Origin: CAIYRG01 sp964494505
GTDB taxonomy: Bacteria; Pseudomonadota; Alphaproteobacteria; Micropepsales; Micropepsaceae
Length of the DNA stretch: 64,000 bases
NCBI GenBank assembly: GCA_964494505.1
Contig: CAZBRO010000002.1
Coordinates: forward strand, 186,001-250,000
Direction of reading: 5' to 3'
The position numbers were made by a program, and so were the translations under genes. Numbering within the stretch: the stretch's first letter is position 1; every line of letters begins with the position of its first letter. Positions 33,299-41,440 of the stretch are shown piece after piece. The notes under the pieces are model-generated. The model saw only the letters and a program-made list of their open reading frames with translations. It had not been told where the DNA came from and made no database searches.

Positions 33299-33799
33299 AT
33301 GTTTTCACGCGATGACAAGACCGCAACGACGCCCGCCGTCCCGGGTAAGCCGGCCGCCGTGCAGCCTGCGCCGGCAACCGCACCCGTGACCGAAGCGCCG
33401 CGCAGCGAGGCGCCACGCCAAGCCGCCCCCGCACCCCGCCCGGCCGGCCCCGAACAGGTTTCGCTGATCAGCGCATCGCTGAAGATCACCGGCCAGCTCG
33501 AAAGCGACGAAGACATCCAGATCGACGGACAGGTTGAAGGCGATATCCGCGCCCGCAAGGTGAGCATCGGCCCCAAGGCGTCCGTCAAGGGAACGGTGTT
33601 CGGCGAAGATGTCGATCTTGCCGGAACTGTGAACGGCAAGATCGAAGCCAAGACGGTCGTGCTGGCCAAGACCGCGCGGATGACCGGCGACGTCGTCCAC
33701 GACGTGCTGCAGGTGGACAAGGGCGCCTATCTCGACGGCCATTGCCGCCCGCATAGTTCGCCAAGTGCGGCGTCCGAGAAAAAGGCTTCCGGTTCGTAG
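33299..33799 (+). CDS. Bactofilin-family protein 2
   Basis: A 166-residue bactofilin with a Pro/Ala-rich unstructured N-terminus (about 10-50), a central beta-helix (about 52-145) with ITGQLESDEDIQIDGQVEGDI, VKGTVFGEDVDLAGTVNGKI and MTGDVVHDVLQV, and a basic C-terminal tail. AGGAG lies at good distance before ATG 33299. Being adjacent to bactofilin 1 it probably co-assembles with it into a cytoskeletal sheet at the membrane. Confidence 0.88.
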   Translation: MFSRDDKTATTPAVPGKPAAVQPAPATAPVTEAPRSEAPRQAAPAPRPAGPEQVSLISASLKITGQLESDEDIQIDGQVEGDIRARKVSIGPKASVKGTVFGEDVDLAGTVNGKIEAKTVVLAKTARMTGDVVHDVLQVDKGAYLDGHCRPHSSPSAASEKKASGS

Positions 33800-33906
33800 G
33801 CAAAGTCCGAGCGTCGTCGCCCGCCCCTGCAATGCGGCTGCATATTGGACGCGGTTCCAATGGCGGGTAGTCTGCGCCCTGTTGTGCGCCAGCCGCAGGG
33901 CATGAG

Positions 33907-34785
33907 ATGGCCAATGGAGACGAGCCCAAGAAAGCGGCGGAGCCCAAGGCGGAGCCCGGCTGGCAAGCCTATTTGCGCACGCATCGCCGCACGCGCGGCG
34001 TCGCGGTGTTCGCGATTTCGATCCTGACGCCCGCAGCGGTCGCAGTCGCGGGTTATCTGTGCTGGTGGATTTGGCTGCCGGAGCTTTGGGCCTGGGGTTT
34101 CAGCCCGGTGACGTGGCGGGCGATACTCACGGTCCTTGGGGCGCTTTACCTGGTTATCATTCCTTTGATCCCGGTCGCGTTCGCGGCGGAGCCGGTCAAT
34201 GTCCTTCTTAATATGTATGCGAAGGATGCCGATGAACGCGTCCGGCAGCTGATCGAGCAGGCGACGCTGGGCCAGGACGAGTTGGAGAAACTCCTGCAGG
34301 CGGAAGATTCGCACGGCCTGGTGAAGCTCGTTCGCTACAGCCGGCTGCAACTGCAAGCCTATTACCAGATCGGCCTCAGCCAGACCCAACGCAGTTTCCG
34401 CTACAGCGTCATCGCCATGTGGATCGGCTTTTTGGTGATCGTGGCGGGCGTGGTGGATTACCTTGTTCCCGAGACCGTTTTCAATATCGGGGCGCGCGCG
34501 CCGGCGCAGGAATTCGCCCTGCTCGGGGGATTGATCATCGAGCTGATCTCGGCCGCGTTCCTTTGGGTGTACAAAAGCTCGATCAATCAGCTGACGTATT
34601 TTTACGATCGCCAGCAGCTCAATCACAATGCCCTTCTCTCGTTCAGCGTGGCTGAAACCATGGGCAAGAAGGACGCCGCCAAGTTGAAAATCATCGAGCG
34701 CCTTCTGGAGCCGTCTGCGGGCGTCGTGCAGGTGCCTCTGCAAATCCGGAAGAAAGCGAAGGCCGACTCGAAGAGCGACACCTGA
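33907..34785 (+). CDS. Membrane protein resembling TRADD-N-associated membrane domain proteins
   Basis: A 292-residue protein with two pairs of membrane helices (about 31-56 and 72-92; about 168-190 and 200-221). The second pair, with QIGLSQTQRSFRYSVIAM, then GGLIIELISAAFLWVYKSS and YFYDRQQLNHNALL, has the pattern of the CyanoTRADD-N-associated two-helix domain found in predicted bacterial signalling or immunity proteins. This is recognition of pattern, not a search. The cytosolic N-terminus is Lys/Glu/Pro-rich and the C-terminus is basic. It follows the bactofilins by about 107 bases. Alternative: an unrelated four-helix membrane protein. Confidence 0.55.
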   Translation: MANGDEPKKAAEPKAEPGWQAYLRTHRRTRGVAVFAISILTPAAVAVAGYLCWWIWLPELWAWGFSPVTWRAILTVLGALYLVIIPLIPVAFAAEPVNVLLNMYAKDADERVRQLIEQATLGQDELEKLLQAEDSHGLVKLVRYSRLQLQAYYQIGLSQTQRSFRYSVIAMWIGFLVIVAGVVDYLVPETVFNIGARAPAQEFALLGGLIIELISAAFLWVYKSSINQLTYFYDRQQLNHNALLSFSVAETMGKKDAAKLKIIERLLEPSAGVVQVPLQIRKKAKADSKSDT

Positions 34786-34872
34786 CATCGGGTTCGCGGG
34801 AATGGTATAAGCGGCACGTCCGTTGCCGGCGCATTTCTCAAGAATTCATTGGCCACGGCTTGGGGTGATCGG

Positions 34873-35733
34873 ATGTCCAGATTGTCTCGTTTCTGCGTGA
34901 CGGCAGCCCTTCTTTGCGCGAGCGCCGCCGTGTGGCCGGCCTCGGCCGCGGACCGCAGCGCCGCCAACGATGCGGATGGCGTCTCCTTGCGCAATTTTCC
35001 CACCTATTGGCTGCAGCACAGGACGGCGCAGGACGATTTCATCCAGCCGCTCTCCGGCCCCGGTCCGGTGACGTCGCCCCCCGGCCATCCCTACATCCCC
35101 AACGGCACCGGCAAGCAGCAGACCCATCGCCTGGCCGACGTCAACAATCCGATCCTCCAGCCCTGGACGGCGGCCGCCATTCAGAAAACCAACGATGCCG
35201 TGAACGGCGGCCGAATGCCCTTCATCGCGCGCGAACGCTGCTGGCCGACGGGGGTGCCGGGCTGGCTCGTCTATGCCCACGCGGCGGGCATGTGGGTGGT
35301 CCAGACGGAAAAGGAAATCCTGCTGATCCAGGAGCTCGATCAGCAGGTGCGCCATATCTACATGAACGTGCCCCATTCGAAGAATCCGAAACCCTCCTGG
35401 TACGGAGAGTCGGTCGGCCATTTCGAAGCCGGCGAGCTGGTGGTCGATACCATCGGCATGAACGACAAAAGCTATGTCGACAATTACCGCACGCCGCACA
35501 CCGACAAGATCCACGTGGTCGAGCGCTTCCAGCTGATCGACAAGGGAAACGCGCTTCAGGTCACCGCAACCGTCGATGACCCCGGCGCCTACACCATGCC
35601 CTGGACGGGCATCCAGCGCTGGAAGCTCGGGCCCAAGCGCGACATCCTGGAACAGGTGTGCGCCGAGAACAGCGAAGGCTTTTACGATTATCCGGTGGAA
35701 CCGATCCCCCAGGCCGAGAAGGCCGATTTCTGA
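34873..35733 (+). CDS. Secreted protein of unknown function, family A copy 1
   Basis: A 286-residue exported protein (signal peptide about 1-26, ending ASA). Its core WYGESVGHFEAGELVVDTIGMND (about 177-199; key residues Gly-His and Val-Asp-Thr-Ile-Gly), the following HVVERFQLID and late TVDDPGAYTMPWT also appear in the gene at 38458-39369 (GDSIGHWEGDTLVIDTVG, HVIERYRLID, TMEDPKVFKAP), so the two are distant paralogues. The family is common in soil bacteria and has no assigned reaction. ATG 34873 was chosen as the start of the signal peptide. Confidence 0.72.
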   Translation: MSRLSRFCVTAALLCASAAVWPASAADRSAANDADGVSLRNFPTYWLQHRTAQDDFIQPLSGPGPVTSPPGHPYIPNGTGKQQTHRLADVNNPILQPWTAAAIQKTNDAVNGGRMPFIARERCWPTGVPGWLVYAHAAGMWVVQTEKEILLIQELDQQVRHIYMNVPHSKNPKPSWYGESVGHFEAGELVVDTIGMNDKSYVDNYRTPHTDKIHVVERFQLIDKGNALQVTATVDDPGAYTMPWTGIQRWKLGPKRDILEQVCAENSEGFYDYPVEPIPQAEKADF

Positions 35734-35750
35734 ACGCCTCCAATTGTGTA

Positions 35751-35770
35751 TGATCGTGTGAACGCGATCA
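35751..35770. promoter_or_regulatory. Inverted repeat upstream of DoxX gene
   Basis: TGATCG-TGTGAACG-CGATCA, a 6-bp inverted repeat 19 bases before the DoxX ATG and followed by AAAAA. It could be a regulator site or an end-of-transcript hairpin. Confidence 0.35.
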
Positions 35771-35789
35771 AAAAACGAGGGAGGAAATC

Positions 35790-36263
35790 ATGTCGGATGT
35801 GGTGGCGGGACCGGGGGCGTCGGCGAAGGCTCAAGGTATCGGCGGAATTCTGGCGGGCGTCAGCGATCTTCAGCTCGGCTACTCGATCTTCCGCTTCACC
35901 TCGGGTGTGAATCTGTTCTTCCACGGATTCATGCGCATCCTCACCGGGGAGGAACCCTGGGTGACGAAACAGGCGGCAGTCTTCGTGGGCGATCCGCTGC
36001 TGCCGATGTGGTTCGTCAAAGCGTTCCTCTACGTGCTCCCCTCCATCGAGGTTGGTCTGGGTGCGCTGATCGCTATTGGGCTTTTCACCCGCTGGGCGTT
36101 GCTCGCCGGATGCGCCTTGATGTTCGTGCTGGTGTTCGGGAATCTGACGCGCCAGGATTGGGGCACGGTCGGCAACAACATGCACTATGTTCTGTATTAC
36201 GCGCTGATGGTTGCCGGGCAACGCTACAACGTCTTCGCGCTGGACAACCGCCAATCGAAATAG
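35790..36263 (+). CDS. DoxX-family membrane protein
   Basis: A 157-residue protein with four predicted membrane helices (about 28-50, 70-95, 100-122 and 128-147), of the DoxX/DoxD-like superfamily. SIFRFTSGVNLFFHGFMRI, PSIEVGLGALIAIGLFTRWALLAG and NNMHYVLYYALM are typical. Members are linked to oxidoreduction in membranes, but no specific reaction is established. GAGGGAGGAAATC lies directly before ATG 35790. Convergent with the O-methyltransferase gene. Confidence 0.8.
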   Translation: MSDVVAGPGASAKAQGIGGILAGVSDLQLGYSIFRFTSGVNLFFHGFMRILTGEEPWVTKQAAVFVGDPLLPMWFVKAFLYVLPSIEVGLGALIAIGLFTRWALLAGCALMFVLVFGNLTRQDWGTVGNNMHYVLYYALMVAGQRYNVFALDNRQSK

Positions 36264-36270
36264 CGCCGGT

Positions 36271-37305
36271 TCAACCCTTCGGCCGCGTCTCGATGATGGA
36301 GAACGGCGAGCGCGTCGGGATCAGCCTCGGCTCGCAGAATCCCGACGCCGCAAACAGCCGTCCGTACTCCTCGAGCGTGCGCTCCTTGGCGCCGGGAAAG
36401 AGCACCATCATGTCCATGTCGGAAAGATGGTTCATCGGGTTGTTGCGGCTGGTCGTATCGTCGAGCACGCGCTCTATGACGATGAGCCGCGATTGAGGCC
36501 CCATAGCGGCCCGGCAATTCGCAAGAATTTTCAGGCAGCACGCATCGTTCCAATCGTGCAGAATCTGCGAGAGCGCGTACATATCCCCTCCCTCGGGCAC
36601 GGACCCGAAAAAATCGCCGGCCTCGACGTCGCATCGCGCCGCCCACGGCCCCAGCACGGCGCCTGCGCCCGCGACCACTGCGTCGGAATCGAACAGGGTC
36701 GCCCGCATCTCGCGATATTTCGCAAGCAGCGCGGAAAGGAACGCGCCGTTGCCGTCCCCGACATCGACGATCCTCCGCGCACCGGAAAAATCATAGGCCT
36801 CCGCAACCGCTTCATGCCGGTCGTCCGGGCTGTGCTGCATGAAGCGGTCGAAGGCGAAAGCCTCCTCGGGGTGGGTTTTCAGATAGTCGAAATTCGCCAT
36901 TCCGAAGACCGCCTCGAAGGCGGGCTCGCCGGTGCGGACCGTGTGTTCGAGCTTCTCCCAGGCCGCCCAATTGCCCGGTGTCGTCCAATAGAGCGCGGCA
37001 TGGTGCAGGGTTGGGTTTGCATCGCGGCGCAGTGTCAGCGAGCGCTCGGTGTGGCTCACCTTTCCTTCCGCATCGGCGGCGAAAATGCCGAACGCAGCGA
37101 GCGCGCGGATGAGGCGCAGCAGCATGGAAGGATCCGCGCCCGCTTCATGCGCCAATTCCGCTATCGGGCGGGCGTCCGCGCCGATGCGCATCGCAAGATC
37201 GAGGGCGGCGGCCACCTGCAGCATCTTGGAAATCTGGAACGCGCGGACGAACAGCGCCATGTCGCCGAATGTGCTGCCGCTTTTTGCCGGACGATCTCCC
37301 GCCAT
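36271..37305 (-). CDS. SAM-dependent O-methyltransferase (PF00891 type)
   Basis: A 344-residue two-domain methyltransferase: N-terminal winged-helix dimerisation domain (about 15-100, IAELAHEAGADPSMLLRLIRALAAFGIF) and a C-terminal catalytic domain with VDVGDGNGAFLSALL (SAM motif, about 177-191), VEAGDFFGSVPEGGDMYALSQILHDWND and VIERVL. The His-Asp in ILHDW is the usual catalytic-base region of plant-type and antibiotic O-methyltransferases. A hydroxyl group on an aromatic or polyketide-like compound is the likely acceptor, but no biosynthetic cluster is present. Confidence 0.85.
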   Translation of the reverse strand: MAGDRPAKSGSTFGDMALFVRAFQISKMLQVAAALDLAMRIGADARPIAELAHEAGADPSMLLRLIRALAAFGIFAADAEGKVSHTERSLTLRRDANPTLHHAALYWTTPGNWAAWEKLEHTVRTGEPAFEAVFGMANFDYLKTHPEEAFAFDRFMQHSPDDRHEAVAEAYDFSGARRIVDVGDGNGAFLSALLAKYREMRATLFDSDAVVAGAGAVLGPWAARCDVEAGDFFGSVPEGGDMYALSQILHDWNDACCLKILANCRAAMGPQSRLIVIERVLDDTTSRNNPMNHLSDMDMMVLFPGAKERTLEEYGRLFAASGFCEPRLIPTRSPFSIIETRPKG

Positions 37306-37342
37306 GACTCGCCGCCCCTTATGGTTTAAGCCTCATGGTGCC

Positions 37343-37726
37343 ATGACGAATAGAGCCGTCAAAACGCCCGGGCCCGATCACCCGATCGCCATCGTGCCCA
37401 ATCCGGCGCGCGTCGTCGTCACGGTCGCTGGCCGCGTCATCGCCGATACGCGGGACGCACTCACGCTGCGCGAGGCGGGCTATCCGCCGGTGCAGTACAT
37501 CCCGCGGGCCAATGTCGACATGACGGCGCTGCAGCGCACCGAACACACGACCTACTGCCCGTACAAAGGCGATTGCGCCTATTACAGCATTGCCGCCGGA
37601 GGCCAGCGGTCCGTCAATGCGGTGTGGACTTACGAGGCGCCTTACGCGGCCGTTGCCGCGATCAAGGACCGGCTCGCCTTCTATCCCAGCCGCGTGGATG
37701 CAATTGACGAAATACCGGCCGCCTAA
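37343..37726 (+). CDS. DUF427 domain protein
   Basis: A 127-residue protein of the DUF427 family, with PARVVVTVAGRVIADT (about 21-36), LREAGYPPVQYIPRANVDM, and TYCPYKGDCAYYSI (about 70-83) near a conserved AVWTYEAPY. The structure is a compact beta fold of unknown activity. ATG 37343 lies 38 bases from the start of the divergent methyltransferase, so the two genes share a promoter region. Confidence 0.85.
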   Translation: MTNRAVKTPGPDHPIAIVPNPARVVVTVAGRVIADTRDALTLREAGYPPVQYIPRANVDMTALQRTEHTTYCPYKGDCAYYSIAAGGQRSVNAVWTYEAPYAAVAAIKDRLAFYPSRVDAIDEIPAA

Positions 37727-37861
37727 TACGCCCGAGCTTCAGCCACAGGGGCCAGCAAGAGCCGTTCAAAGTTGACGCCCTACCTGGAACGCAGCCGTCG
37801 TTCAGCCATTGTCTTCCTGGAGACGCGCGAAATCCCGCGCAGCAACAGGGAAGGAACGGCC

Positions 37862-38242
37862 ATGAAACCAACGACGGCAATCCTCGCAACTCTTTTGCTT
37901 TCCGCCGCCGCTGTGCCTGCTTTCGCGGCCTGGGATCGCATCGGTTCGCTCGACGTGTCAGGCGGCAAGACCCAGTCGTTCGACATGACCAATTTCAAGG
38001 GCAACGTCATCGGCCTGACCGCGCGCGAATCCGACGTGACCTGCGAGCGCGTCATGGCGACATTCGCCGATGGCGACATGCGGCCGATCTTCAAGGGCAA
38101 GCTGCCGAAAGGCTTGAGCGTGCGGGTCGATCTTCCGCCGGGCGCGGTGCAACGCCTGGAGTTGGATTGCCACCCCATGAAGGGCAGCCAGGCGACCGTC
38201 GATCTGGCCGCGGACAACGGCACGACCAACCAGCACGGCTGA
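37862..38242 (+). CDS. Small secreted hypothetical protein
   Basis: A 126-residue exported protein with a signal peptide (about 1-22, ending AFA) and a small beta-rich mature domain: DRIGSLDVSGGKTQSFDMTNFKG and a late PGAVQRLELDC. Two Cys (about 60 and 100) may pair. No family recognised beyond similarity to small periplasmic proteins of related bacteria. ATG 37862 follows GGGAAGGAACGG. Confidence 0.6.
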   Translation: MKPTTAILATLLLSAAAVPAFAAWDRIGSLDVSGGKTQSFDMTNFKGNVIGLTARESDVTCERVMATFADGDMRPIFKGKLPKGLSVRVDLPPGAVQRLELDCHPMKGSQATVDLAADNGTTNQHG

Positions 38243-38457
38243 GTTCGTAGCCGAGCATCCTCTTCTCCTCCCTCGGGCGGAAGGCCGGAGTTGCCGGCCG
38301 CCGCCCGGAGTGGGCGGGCCTGACCGAATTCGCACCTTCCCAGCGCAAAACGAACTTATCGCCGCCGTATGAGCGGTGGTATCGTGCCGTCCAAATAGCG
38401 GACCGGCGCGATTGCGCCCGGTTGCACCGGGAAATGCGGGAGAGAGGGAGACTTCAG

Positions 38458-39369
38458 ATGAAACGCCAGGCTCTGTTCTTCAGCGTCTTCACGGCAGGGA
38501 TGATCGCCTTGCCTGCGTTTGCCGCGGACGGCGTGCCCGGGATGATGGAGCTTCGCTGGGGCAAGAACGCGTTCAATTTCGAAGGAATGCCGTCCGGTCC
38601 GCAGCCCTTGCGGAATTTGAGCCGCCGCCCGGACGGCACTTCCAACGCGGGCCAACTGGTCGGCGATTACCACAATCCGATTCTGACGCCGGAAGCCGCC
38701 GCTGTCGTGAAGCAAAAGGGCGAGCTTGCCATCGCCGGCGTCGGGTTTCACAATTCGCAGGACCAATGCCGGTCGATTGCCCCGCCTTTCGCCTCCGCGA
38801 TGACGACCACCTTTGCGATGCTGCAGGCGAAGAACGGCGACATCACCATTATTTCCGATCAGAACGCCAATATGCGCCACATTCGCATGAACGGCTCGCA
38901 TCCCGTGAAACTCGTGCCGTCGTCCATGGGCGATTCCATCGGTCATTGGGAAGGCGATACCCTTGTCATCGATACGGTGGGCGTCAAGGTGGACCGTTTT
39001 ACCTCGGTCGACCGCTTCGGTACGCCGCAGAGCGAAGCGATGCATGTCATCGAACGCTACCGCCTGATCGACGGCGCCGTAGCGAAGGCGCAGGTCGATA
39101 AATACGAATACGATGAGGGCACCGTCGGCGGCGGAGGCCGGAACGGCGGCGGCCGGGATGCGGCTTACAACCCCGATGCCCGTCTCAAAGGATTGGAGCT
39201 TCAAGTGACGATGGAGGACCCCAAGGTGTTCAAGGCGCCCTTGACGGCGCGCGTCACCTACCGGCGCGTGGTGTCGGAGTGGGCGGAATCGGTCTGTGCG
39301 GACAATCCGATGGAGCATTACAAGGACGAGTGGATCGGCCTGCCCAGGGCAGCCCGTCCGGATTTCTGA
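38458..39369 (+). CDS. Secreted protein of unknown function, family A copy 2
   Basis: A 303-residue exported protein (signal peptide about 1-22, ending AFA). The diagnostic core MGDSIGHWEGDTLVIDTVG, then HVIERYRLID and TMEDPKVF, relates it to 34873-35733. It also has a Gly/Asn-rich loop near residue 225 (GGGGRNGGG). A Cys pair and the final CADNPMEHYKDEW...RPDF are like the copy 1 end (CAENSEGFYDY...KADF). ATG 38458 follows GAGAGAGGGAG. No reaction known. Confidence 0.72.
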   Translation: MKRQALFFSVFTAGMIALPAFAADGVPGMMELRWGKNAFNFEGMPSGPQPLRNLSRRPDGTSNAGQLVGDYHNPILTPEAAAVVKQKGELAIAGVGFHNSQDQCRSIAPPFASAMTTTFAMLQAKNGDITIISDQNANMRHIRMNGSHPVKLVPSSMGDSIGHWEGDTLVIDTVGVKVDRFTSVDRFGTPQSEAMHVIERYRLIDGAVAKAQVDKYEYDEGTVGGGGRNGGGRDAAYNPDARLKGLELQVTMEDPKVFKAPLTARVTYRRVVSEWAESVCADNPMEHYKDEWIGLPRAARPDF

Positions 39370-39501
39370 AAAGGCACGGGCGGCGAGGGCGGTTCGCCAA
39401 GCGCCGGTTCTTCGCCGTGCTGGGCATGGGGCCGATTACGGGGCCCGTGGAGGCCGTGAGAGCGGCTATTGTGGCGGAACAACGAAGTAAGGGGGGCTAG
39501 C

Positions 39502-39753
39502 ATGAAGTTGCGAATCTTTCGCTTTTGCTTGGCTATGACACTGACAGGCTGCGCCAATCATCCAGTCGATTGCGCGGTGGGTTTTGTTCATGCGGACTGC
39601 TTGCCCGGAACAGCCGGATACGCTGACCCAGAGAGATTTACGGCTGAGGACGACAAAGCGTGCCAATCCTACGGGCTACAAGCCGGCACGTCGGAATATG
39701 CAGACTGTCGAATCAAGCTGCGAGGGCAGCACAAAACCGGCGTGTTCCAATAG
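39502..39753 (+). CDS. Small lipoprotein
   Basis: An 83-residue predicted lipoprotein: signal with lipobox LTGC (Cys at about 17), then a Cys-containing stretch and a conserved-looking end ACQSYGLQAGTSEYADCRIK (about 54-73), which matches a motif of short alphaproteobacterial surface lipoproteins. AAGGGGGG lies just before ATG 39502. It is the first of several small orphan genes in a lower-GC segment. Confidence 0.65.
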   Translation: MKLRIFRFCLAMTLTGCANHPVDCAVGFVHADCLPGTAGYADPERFTAEDDKACQSYGLQAGTSEYADCRIKLRGQHKTGVFQ

Positions 39754-39760
39754 GGATGTT

Positions 39761-39802
39761 TAAATTAGGACTCTACCGGACTTTCGGTGGTGTCCTAATT
39801 TA
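39761..39802. repeat. Inverted repeat between small genes
   Basis: TAAATTAGGAC (39761-39771) and GTCCTAATTTA (39792-39802) are perfect arms with a further CTACCG/CGGTGG pairing inside. AAATTAGGACACTACC recurs at 40174-40190 just after the next gene. It may be a terminator or the edge of a small repeat element. Confidence 0.6.
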
Positions 39803-39860
39803 CGGTGCCGGTGGGGCCGTCAGGGCGGCTATCGTGGCGGAGCGGAGGGAGCAAGGCTAA

Positions 39861-40181
39861 ATGCCAAAAAGCCATACGAACACTGAATTCTACATTGGAT
39901 ATTGGGAGGATCGTGATGCCAAGGCCATCGAGAATAGCTACGACGATTGGGATGGGGCTGACAGCGTTCCGGAAGCTGAAGCCCTAATAAAACGCACTCT
40001 AATGAAAGGAAAATACAAGCTCGCCAAACTCTATCGATGGAACTATGCAATAGAGCAATGGGGGGAGTTGAATGAGTTCGGCGCCGAAGAATTTTTGCCC
40101 GCGCCCACCAAGAAACGCGCCCCAGTCAAGAAGCGCGCCCCAGCAAAGAAAAAGAAGGCGCGGCGCGCGCGTTCAAATTAG
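39861..40181 (+). CDS. Hypothetical protein with basic C-terminal tail
   Basis: A 106-residue protein: an acidic/aromatic N-terminal part (FYIGYWEDRDAKAIE, EALIKRTLMKGKYKLAKLYRWNYAIEQWGELNEF) and a Lys/Arg/Ala/Pro-rich tail (about 85-106, with KKRAPVKKRAPAKKKKARR) like those of histone-like or nucleic-acid-binding proteins. No family recognised. The segment is less GC-rich than surrounding genes. Binding to DNA or RNA through the tail is an inference. Confidence 0.55.
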   Translation: MPKSHTNTEFYIGYWEDRDAKAIENSYDDWDGADSVPEAEALIKRTLMKGKYKLAKLYRWNYAIEQWGELNEFGAEEFLPAPTKKRAPVKKRAPAKKKKARRARSN

Positions 40182-40343
40182 GACACTACCAAGATTTGGT
40201 GTTGCTCGACGCCTGGGACCCCTGCATGCTATAAGTAAGGTCTTCATCATCCGCGTAATTGGCGAGCCCCAGCCTTTCGCCGAAACGCGCAAACGCTTTC
40301 CATAAGACTTCGAACCTCATCCACGCTGATTCACGAGGACAAG

Positions 40344-40985
40344 ATGCGCTCCATCCTTCTTATCGCAGCATTCTCCGCGATACTTATGAGTTCAGCCTCA
40401 GCACAATCGAGTTGGAGTCAACACACCTATCCGGACAAAAACTTTGCCGTGTCGTTCCCCGCGGAACCGAAGGTCTCGACGGCGCCCTATACGGCTGCCG
40501 ACGGAACGAAGACGACGAAAGTAACCTATACGGTTCGGCAGGCGGACGCGTTGTATGAAGCATCCTACATCGATCTCACCAAGTCCAAGATCGATGCAGC
40601 GGCGGCGATCGACCAGGTCGTCAAGGATCTGAGCAGCAAGGGCGAGGTGTCGTACAACCAGGCGGCTCGCCAGAACGGAACCTGCGGCCGGTATATTACC
40701 CTCAAGGGCAAGGACGGCAGCACCTCGACAAACTCGATCTTCTTTAGAGACAACAAGCTCTACCATATTCAAGGCACATCGCTTCCCGTGAAGGGCGGCG
40801 ATTCAAACTCCGGCTATATGATCTTGTTCACGAACTCGTTCATCTTTGATATCACGCTCCCATTCAGAGGGGATTGTTTTGGAACGCCTGCCGACTTCTT
40901 CACGAATCGGAATCCCGGCACCACCCTCGGCGGCGGCAACCCCGACGGCACCACCGGCCCCCGCGTCCCCACCAAGAACTTTTGA
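40344..40985 (+). CDS. Secreted hypothetical protein
   Basis: A 213-residue exported protein with a signal peptide (about 1-20, ending ASA), a body starting HTYPDKNFAVSFPAEPKVS, which resembles the start of many periplasmic proteins of unknown function, and a Gly/Pro/Thr-rich C-terminus (NPGTTLGGGNPDGTTGPRVP). No catalytic motif is visible. ATG 40344 follows GAGGACAAG. It is followed by a repeat-rich region. Confidence 0.62.
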   Translation: MRSILLIAAFSAILMSSASAQSSWSQHTYPDKNFAVSFPAEPKVSTAPYTAADGTKTTKVTYTVRQADALYEASYIDLTKSKIDAAAAIDQVVKDLSSKGEVSYNQAARQNGTCGRYITLKGKDGSTSTNSIFFRDNKLYHIQGTSLPVKGGDSNSGYMILFTNSFIFDITLPFRGDCFGTPADFFTNRNPGTTLGGGNPDGTTGPRVPTKNF

Positions 40986-41065
40986 CAACTGGTCCTGATT
41001 TAACGCTGCGCCATGGCCGCCCTGTTCGACATCGCGGCCACGACGCGAGCAGGCGAGATCAAAGC

Positions 41066-41192
41066 GCCTCATGCTTCGTCCCTCGACAAGCTCGGGATGA
41101 GGAAGCTCAGCATGAGGACTTTTATGTAATTCCTCACCCTGAGCTTGTCGAAGGGTGAGCTTGTCGAAGGGTGAGCTTGTCGAAGGGTGAGG
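41066..41192. repeat. Hairpin repeat cluster, core TGAGCTTGTCGA (copy 4, with 16-bp tandem units)
   Basis: Starts with CCTCATGCTTCG and GAAGCTCAGCATGAGG in inverted order, then CCTCACCC-TGAGCTTGTCGA-AGGGTGAG with the 16-bp unit GTGAGCTTGTCGAAGG repeated in tandem (about 41139-41190). The CCTCACCC/GGGTGAG stem matches copy 1. Confidence 0.75.
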
Positions 41193-41406
41193 GTCGGCGA
41201 TTCCGTCTGAAAACAATCATGCGGCAGAGCGTTCTCCCGTTGGATCAACGCTTATCCTCATTTGGCGCTTACACAACGCGTGCATTGGAGACTGTGGGCT
41301 CGGGGCACAAATCCGAGCCCGCCGCCACGCGCCGCCACGGGTAGATAAGCGGAGATACGCACCGGACTTCCGTACCAGATAAGCCGCTGTTATTCGTGCG
41401 ATAAGA

Positions 41407-41440
41407 GAGTGGTGCAAAATTCTTGAATTGTGCACCACTC
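41407..41440. repeat. 34-bp near-perfect palindrome at the 3' end of the HEPN-like gene
   Basis: GAGTGGTGCA (41407-41416) and TGCACCACTC (41431-41440) are perfect arms; the inner AAATTC/GAATTG pair adds five more matches. It overlaps the stop codon of the minus-strand gene and contains the left copy of a 17-bp direct repeat. Confidence 0.7.
41421..41437. repeat. 17-bp direct repeat, left copy
   Basis: TCTTGAATTGTGCACCA, identical to 42441-42457. The two copies enclose the HEPN-like gene at a distance of 1,020 bases, as expected for an insertion or excision scar. Confidence 0.75.

Larger units (their letters stand above)
40986..41438. other. Intergenic region with repeats, no supported gene
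   Basis: About 450 bases between the secreted hypothetical protein and the HEPN-like gene. The left half carries a cluster of TGAGCTTGTCGA repeats (41066-41192), the right part is AT-richer and ends with a 34-bp palindrome at 41407-41440. Short frames here have no ribosome site or family likeness. Confidence 0.6.

Noticed and set aside
41217..41438. 73-codon minus-strand frame
   Set aside because: No ribosome site, atypical composition and overlaps the palindrome; not supportable as a gene.
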